Below are positions 58,759 to 64,000 of a stretch of 64,000 nt of DNA, in pieces (the first letter of the stretch is position 1; each line of letters begins with the position of its first letter). This DNA is from Athripsodes cinereus (taxonomy: Eukaryota > Arthropoda > Insecta > Trichoptera > Leptoceridae). The notes beneath the pieces were generated by a model. That model was not told where the DNA came from. It made no database searches and was given only the letters and a program-made list of their open reading frames with translations. Location: contig OX388309.1 of assembly GCA_947579605.1 (NCBI GenBank), positions 21,643,071-21,707,070 of the forward strand, read 5' to 3'. The position numbers and the translations under genes are program-made.

Positions 58759-59130
58759 TTAATATGGTACATGATTGTCATAAATATCCACAACGATAGA
58801 CTTTCCATGTCTTGAAATATCAAACTTGTGATTTGATTCGTAGACAGAACTTACATTTGATGTGTACGGCTCCACACACTGTTGCTCAAAGACCAATTGG
58901 TCAATAGAACCATCGGCAAAACATAGTTTGATATTGAAAACAACGTGACCTTTTTTCTTCACAATTTCCAGCCCTTCTTCCAGATGTTTCCCTGCCTTCA
59001 AATGCTTTCCAGACATTTTCAAGTCAGGCCTTTTTTTAGGATGCCAATCAGATGGATCCACGTCAGTTACGATGATTTCATCAATATCTGTATGAGTATG
59101 ATTTTTGACTTTAAATTGAAACTGGCCCAT
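58759..59130 (-). CDS. Small intronless gene, 123-aa protein of unknown family
   Basis: Complete ATG-to-TAA frame, starting MGQFQFKVKNHTHTDIDEII and ending DIYDNHVPY. It is hydrophilic and Lys/Asp/His-rich, with two cysteines (in KLCFADGS and EQQCVEP). There is no signal peptide or membrane segment, so a cytosolic protein is inferred. Alternating hydrophobic residues (FQFKVKN, HVVFNIKLCF, SIVVDIY) suggest a small beta-sandwich. Base composition and codon use look coding, unlike the AT-rich surround. A TATA box at 59228-59235 and an initiator TCATTG with A at 59203 lie 32 bp apart, giving a 5' UTR of about 73 nt. No family was recognised. Single-exon structure and a TATA promoter fit an inducible or recently acquired gene, but that is speculation. 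Confidence 0.7.
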   Translation of the reverse strand: MGQFQFKVKNHTHTDIDEIIVTDVDPSDWHPKKRPDLKMSGKHLKAGKHLEEGLEIVKKKGHVVFNIKLCFADGSIDQLVFEQQCVEPYTSNVSSVYESNHKFDISRHGKSIVVDIYDNHVPY

Positions 59131-59199
59131 TTTTTTTTTAATTTATGGAGAATATTCGTAAAAACTCAGGCACTATTCAGAAGCTAATGTCACTGAATT

Positions 59200-59236
59200 C
59201 AATGATTCTGTGTTCTTTTTGATTCCATATTTATAC
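59200..59236 (-). promoter_or_regulatory. TATA box and initiator of the 123-aa gene
   Basis: On the minus strand TATAAATA (59235 to 59228) is followed by TCATTG (59205 to 59200), an insect initiator TCA(G/T)T match. The first T of TATA is 32 bp upstream of the initiator A, the canonical spacing. A second initiator-like TCAGT lies 9 bp further on. Confidence 0.6.
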
Positions 59237-60070
59237 TAACATTTTATCAAAATATATTTGAATTTATGTTTATTTTTGGTTTTCTTATCTAACCCATAAT
59301 CGAGGTACCTATATGGTAGTTTGATAACATTTTTCTATTGTCATTTTTAAGAAAAAAATAGTTTTTAGAAAACAATAGATCACAAAACAACATGTATCTA
59401 CTTAAATCTTAACATTGTCATCATGTGGTTCATAAACCAATATATTTTTGTTGCGTAGGTACCATACTTGTTTTGAAGTTAATTTTTCATATAAACAGCT
59501 ATTGAAAATATTATTTATCTACTTTTTCTCAATTAATATTATAAAATAGATAAAATAATAGATAATATCTAGTTCGATAGGTAGCTACTACTAGATAAAA
59601 ATAAAGTTTAATTAAGATAATAATTCGGTAACCGCAAACATAGTAATTAAATAAATTTCGATGTTATTAACCAAAAATCGTAGTATAAATTTTATACATA
59701 GATAATAGTTATTTGGTTGTTTTGTTATATGGTGTATGTAGATACTTACATGATAAATAACTATATTGATAAAATATTTCAAAAAAACATCTTTGTTTTA
59801 TGTTTACGTTAATGAGATGGCGATGGTACACATAGATAACAACGCCTTAATGTTCAACTAATATTAGTGACTATATAGTTAATTCTTAATTAAATTAAAG
59901 TAACGGAGTATAATACACATACTTACAGGTACTCACAGTGCAAAATAATGTATTTACAAGGTAATGAGAATATTATTTTATGGTAACTAGGTACTTTTTT
60001 TAGATGCATAACAAAATATTTGGCGAATGTATGAATTGTGATCATATAACTTTGGTTCGCGTAACAAATT
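59237..60070. other. AT-rich intergenic DNA
   Basis: No gene or repeat recognised. Confidence 0.4.
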
Positions 60071-60074
60071 TCTA

Positions 60075-60260
60075 TCCATACTAAAACGCCATTCGGCATA
60101 AGTGGGGTAGTCAGTAAACTTACTGCATGTAATTAACAAACAATTATTGTCCTCGTTATGACATGAAAATAAAACATTCAGAATTAATCAACATTTAAGA
60201 ATTAATTTAAGCTTTAGTTAAGCGAATCGGTAAAGAAATTTGAAATGTATAAATATTTTA
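60075..60260 (+). repeat. Dispersed repeat family B, diverged copy
   Basis: 'gcataagtggggtagtcagt', 'cttactgcatgtaattaaca', 'aaacattcagaatta' follow the family order. Confidence 0.55.
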
Positions 60261-60379
60261 ACGAACGATCACGTATTTAGTCTCAATTCAAGAGTGGACA
60301 GCTTCCCACTTTGATACCAATTTCCCATACAAGTTTAATCTACTTCCCTAGTACTTTCGATATTCTAGGAATCTCCATC

Positions 60380-60605
60380 AAGGCATATCCCACAAGCGGA
60401 ACAGCTTGTAAGCTAACTGAATGTTATAAACATATTGGTCGTTTCCGCCGTGATAAATAAGTGGTAAATAAGACATTCGCAATGGGTGAAATACATCATT
60501 GCTGAATTAGAAATCTTAATTGTCTAATTCGCGATATTTTACGAATGCTTACCTTTTACTAGACATTCGAAAAGACACAGAAATAGGATCTGTTTTTACT
60601 GAGGA
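60380..60605 (+). repeat. Dispersed repeat family B, diverged copy
   Basis: 'aaggcatatcccacaagcgg', 'gacattcgcaatgggtgaaa', 'atcattgctgaattagaaat' and 'ccttttactagacattcgaa' keep the family order, in the same orientation as the copy 300 bp upstream. Confidence 0.6.
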
Positions 60606-62440
60606 CTATATGGATTATTTTATAAACTGACAATCAAATACTTATAAATATGATTAAATGTAACCATATATATTCTTGTGCATCCAATCAATTATTAATA
60701 TAAAAGGTATTTCAACACTGCGATGAACCAATTAAAATACAATATCAAGATAAAATTTAAGACATCTGTTGAATATATGTAGGTATCAGCTGGTGCCTAC
60801 CTATGTATCTATTAGCAATATTGTATAATGGTGACACGGTGACCTATGCTTACAAGTATAATACGTACATACATACATAATATTATGCATTATCCATTTT
60901 ATGAATATTTATGCAATGTCTAATTGCTGATCGTAGCTCCATGTAGGTAATTATATACATAGGTATTAAAATGCTGGAGTATACCAATATATACAAAGTG
61001 TCCAATTTGTAATTTTCTATAAGTAGTGGTATAGAATTTAAAAGATTCTATTCTATTCTTCTCAAGACCATCCACTCGTTTACGAGTGATTTAGGCCAAT
61101 ATGAAACAAAATACTTTTGATAATGATTTATATATTAAAAAAAATATATATAAAAGATTCAGGTAGCATAATACGAGTTATTCCCAGAATTCTTTAAGAT
61201 TTTTTTTCAGAAGATTAATTGTATCGTGGTTGATATTCTAATGTTATCATCTCACTGTTCCGAACTCTCTTTTTTTAAATGAATCTGGATTTAGCAATTT
61301 GCTCATATCATATGTAGGTGGATTAACAAGGGCAGCAACGTGATGATTTGAAGCCGAGATCTTTCGATCGATAGTGAAGACACTACCATCAATACACGGA
61401 TCATCTCACTTCAATGGGGAGATTCAATGTTTTGGTCCTGCTCTCATTTCCTAGACATGGTTATTTGAGTTTCTTTTTGGCATATTATAAAACAGTGGAT
61501 TGACCAATCAGTCGTCATTTATCATGTATTTTCCCTTTGTAACTTAATTTTAAAAAATCGTCAACGTGTTTGAATTTGAATAAATGTTGTTTAATAAACA
61601 CAAAAACATTAATACTGGACTGATCAAACTCTCACAGCAGAGAAAATAATATGAAAATCATATTTAAGAAATGCAATACGTCTACAAGATATTCACGAAC
61701 CATAAATACTTTTTCATTGAAGTTGTCAAAATAAGTCGAGTCTTAACCTTTTTACTTTTCTATCTATGTAGGTCAAAGAGATACATCATTTCATCGATAA
61801 ATAACAAAATTAAACACCGATATTTAAAACAATTCATTTTAATAATTACTTGTAATTTAAAGTGTGAGGCTATCAAAGGCAGAATGTTCTTTACACGTTT
61901 TTTTGTATTTAAAGTGGAAGTTATTATATTTAAAAAAGAGATTGGCTTAAGGCAAAGGTTGAGGCTAAAAATAATGGAAAATCGTATGAAAATCTCATTA
62001 TTTATAACATACTTAGTAAGTTGTTTTATTTGTAGTTATATTTAATTAATTTATGTCTGTTGCATGTTAATAATGATTTGTGTTATATTGTATAGGACAA
62101 TTATGATAATAGATAATTCAATGCCTTATTTATTGTATGTGAAATAATTTACATGGATATTTTGTGGCAAAAATTTTCTGGGAAAATAAAAAGGAAATAA
62201 ATATCTTACATAGTTACTGAACGCTGAAATATCAACATTATATATTATGATATTATTATTTTCCAAGTTTATGAAAAAGAATCGACACTAGCTCGACAGT
62301 TTAAAAATAAGGACACGTAACGATAAATGAAAAATACCAACTCCTATAACTAATAATTAAGGAATACTAAAAAGAATAGGACCGGGTCGAAAAAGAATCT
62401 CTTGGTTGCACAATTTAATACAATGGCTTATTATTATTAT
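60606..62440. other. AT-rich intergenic DNA
   Basis: Holds a 124-codon AT-rich frame (61671-62045) that was rejected as a gene; nothing else supportable. Confidence 0.4.
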
Positions 62441-62449
62441 TATTATATT

Positions 62450-62825
62450 GGATGATTTATTCGGCGCCGTTTAATGGAGTATCCATCTCAAGGGCGCGGG
62501 AAACTATGTTGGAAGAGCGAAGTCTTCAGCTTGCTCCTGAACGTTGTAATCGGCTGGTTTTTACGGAGGTCCTCGGGGAGTCGGTTCCAAATGACGGGTC
62601 CTGCGACGCCGAAAGCCCTATCATAGAAGCAGGACTTGTTTGCTCTGTTGTTTTCGTCCAGCATGTTGGTGGATGTCTTAGCTGAGCGTAGAGGTCTACT
62701 TGCAGGTGTTTTGAGAACACAGAGTTCAGAAAGTGACTTAGAAGTCATAGGTACAACATCGCAGTTCAGGGTCGCCGTGGAAATAGCCCTGATGATTGCT
62801 TACCTTCGCAGAAGAGACGGCGCTT
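62450..62825 (-). mobile_element. LINE C-terminal fragment, AGPxxWN type
   Basis: The minus strand encodes RAFGVAGPVIWNRLPEDLRK and TTFRSKLKTSLF, related to 41225-41595 and 45640-46000. The 3' end 'acggcgccgaataaat' runs into an ATA repeat tail. The frame is open for 86 codons, so the decay is moderate. Confidence 0.65.
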
Positions 62826-62969
62826 AGATACGAGAATAAGAAAAAAATTATGCATTCATAATTTAATTAAAGTGATGGAAGTTTAAGATCAGTGTGAACT
62901 TGGTGTGAAAACTGAAATTCTTAGGTGTTAGATATGTTATCACGCGATGTCCAATTCTTTTTTTTTGTG

Positions 62970-63105
62970 TGTGTGGGGGGGGGGGAAGAAATCCGTCATG
63001 GATACCTAGCCTTTCAGACCAGGTAGTGCCGGACTTGAACCGACTAAACCCCCCCCCCTCTTCTTTGCGACTCGGTTCCTACCTTGCGCTCTACCCAGGG
63101 TCACA
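62970..63105 (-). repeat. SINE-like repeat with B box and poly-C/G tracts
   Basis: The minus strand has TAGAGCGCAAGG (weak A box) and CGGTTCAAGTCCGG (good B box) about 45 nt apart. 'actacctggtctgaaaggct' and a C/A-rich tail follow. A tRNA-related SINE or a SINE-bearing retroelement end is inferred. The poly-G/C runs could also mark a polymerase-slippage or assembly problem. Confidence 0.4.
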
Positions 63106-64000
63106 AAAAGGTTATTTTTTATGCACCTGTTTTATCAGCCACTCATCCTTCTCCAATACTAATGTCCAATAGTAATGTCCAATACTAAGTACACATGGAA
63201 GATAGAAATCCAAGCATATAATATTATTAAAGTCTTTTATTTCAAACGTAGGTATTTTTTATACTTTTAATTTTTCACGTATACATATGCCATAAAATGT
63301 GAAAATTGCATTTAATCTATTAACCTACAACAATATATTGCATATTATAAAAAAATGTTTGATATTTCAAATGCCATAAATAAAATTGCATCAAATTGGC
63401 ATTACGAGTATCAACTACAGAAAAAAATCGTGTAGGTGTCACCGAAAAACAGTGTCTTGTGAGTAAAGTGTCGTAATAACAAAAAATAATTCATGTAGGA
63501 TAGGTATGTGATATTATATTTATTGATAAATATATTTTCTTAGAAATTGTCACATTATTATTTAAATAATGTAGATAGTAGAAATAACATATTGCTAAAA
63601 TTTACTCACGCCTACATTGTATTTTATTAAGATTTATCAACCGTTTTTGATTCCTTTTCCTATAGGTCTATAGACAGTGAACTTCCAGTGAATTGAAAAC
63701 ACGGAACCGATAAATTGGGTGGGATAGTGAACTCACACCCTGGTGAACGAAAATGAACGGGATGATCGATTCTTCGCTGGATGCATAGAATTTCAGAAGG
63801 TTAGAGAGTAGTTGCTTTCTTGGATTGAAGAGAATGCTGTAATATGTAGAGAAAATGGTTATGTGAAAAACGAAAACCTGCTAAGGATTTGATAGACGCA
63901 GTTATTATAGAAATGCAAACTTAGCGAGCCATTGCCGGAAAAAGCCTACGTTGTTAGATGAGGAAGACAATGGCGAAGATTTTGGTATGAACACGTCCAT
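63106..64000. other. AT-rich right edge
   Basis: No complete gene. From about 63735 to the edge the composition is less AT-rich. Short frames (for example KKPTLLDEEDNGEDFGMNTS, 63928 to the end) could be part of a decayed transposase or an exon continuing to the right; not assignable. Confidence 0.3.

Noticed and set aside
61671..62045. 124-codon plus-strand frame
   Set aside because: Composition is Ile/Lys/Phe-dominated as expected from AT-rich DNA, with no domain, no promoter and no splice context. Length alone is not enough.
63735..64000. Partial exon or transposase at the right edge
   Set aside because: Short suggestive peptides occur in different frames with stops between; no family recognised and the window ends.

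Overview
This is an AT-rich stretch of animal nuclear genome, almost certainly from an insect. It has spliced genes with GT-AG introns, kilobase-scale introns, dense 5'-truncated non-LTR retrotransposons (LINEs), tRNA-derived SINEs and many small inverted-repeat (MITE-like) elements. Short runs resembling TAGGTACCTA are frequent, as in many moths and aphids. The order cannot be fixed from the sequence alone. No bacterial operons, rRNA genes, CRISPR arrays or convincing stand-alone tRNA genes were seen.

Left part (1 to about 27 kb): the last four visible coding exons of a SoxD-class transcription factor gene lie on the + strand (Sox5/6/13 family, fly Sox102F type): 9704-9949, 17537-17746, 18210-18375 and 22387-23048. 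The 5' exons lie left of the window or are too short to see. Bases 1-9703 and the large introns hold AT-rich filler and transposon debris, including two near-identical 118-bp palindromic MITEs (4.6-5.0 kb), a tandem array of 436-bp foldback elements (11.4-12.8 kb) and a LINE insertion with a clear target-site duplication (16.3-16.9 kb). The annotated SoxD stop is an in-frame TGA. It is followed by 35 more open, GC-rich, coding-like codons, a perfect 9-bp stem-loop starting 11 nt after the stop, and then a second TGA. After that second stop the composition falls back to AT-rich. This makes a strong stop-codon readthrough candidate and is the most interesting signal in the window. A long AT-rich 3' flank follows.

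Middle (27 to 40 kb): repeats, a decayed DNA-transposase exon behind a promoter-like motif (about 30.0-30.6 kb), several LINE fragments and an unidentified 666-bp retroposed insert with a 15-bp duplication (33.2-33.9 kb). Then comes a complete five-exon gene for HPS5, the BLOC-2 subunit called pink in Drosophila (34526-39419, +). It encodes 1071 aa, with an N-terminal WD40-type region and a C-terminal cysteine/histidine array that fits a RING-H2 pattern.

Right part (40 to 64 kb): gene-poor and transposon-rich. It holds a 225-bp long hairpin (41.8 kb), a TIR element (42.4-42.8 kb), and a 1.1-kb foldback or Mutator-like element with a 9-bp duplication that splits an older LINE (47.1-48.2 kb). 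It also holds an hAT-like MITE (48.8 kb), a SINE (49.7 kb), a GC-rich retroposed insert with an 11-bp duplication (52.7-53.4 kb) and a TA-flanked MITE (57.5 kb). The one convincing gene is a small intronless one on the - strand (58759-59130, 123 aa, no family recognised). It has a well-spaced TATA box and initiator.

The two conserved genes have no obvious functional link: SoxD is a developmental HMG-box regulator, and HPS5 acts in biogenesis of lysosome-related organelles such as pigment granules. All names rest on reading translations by eye; no database search was run.
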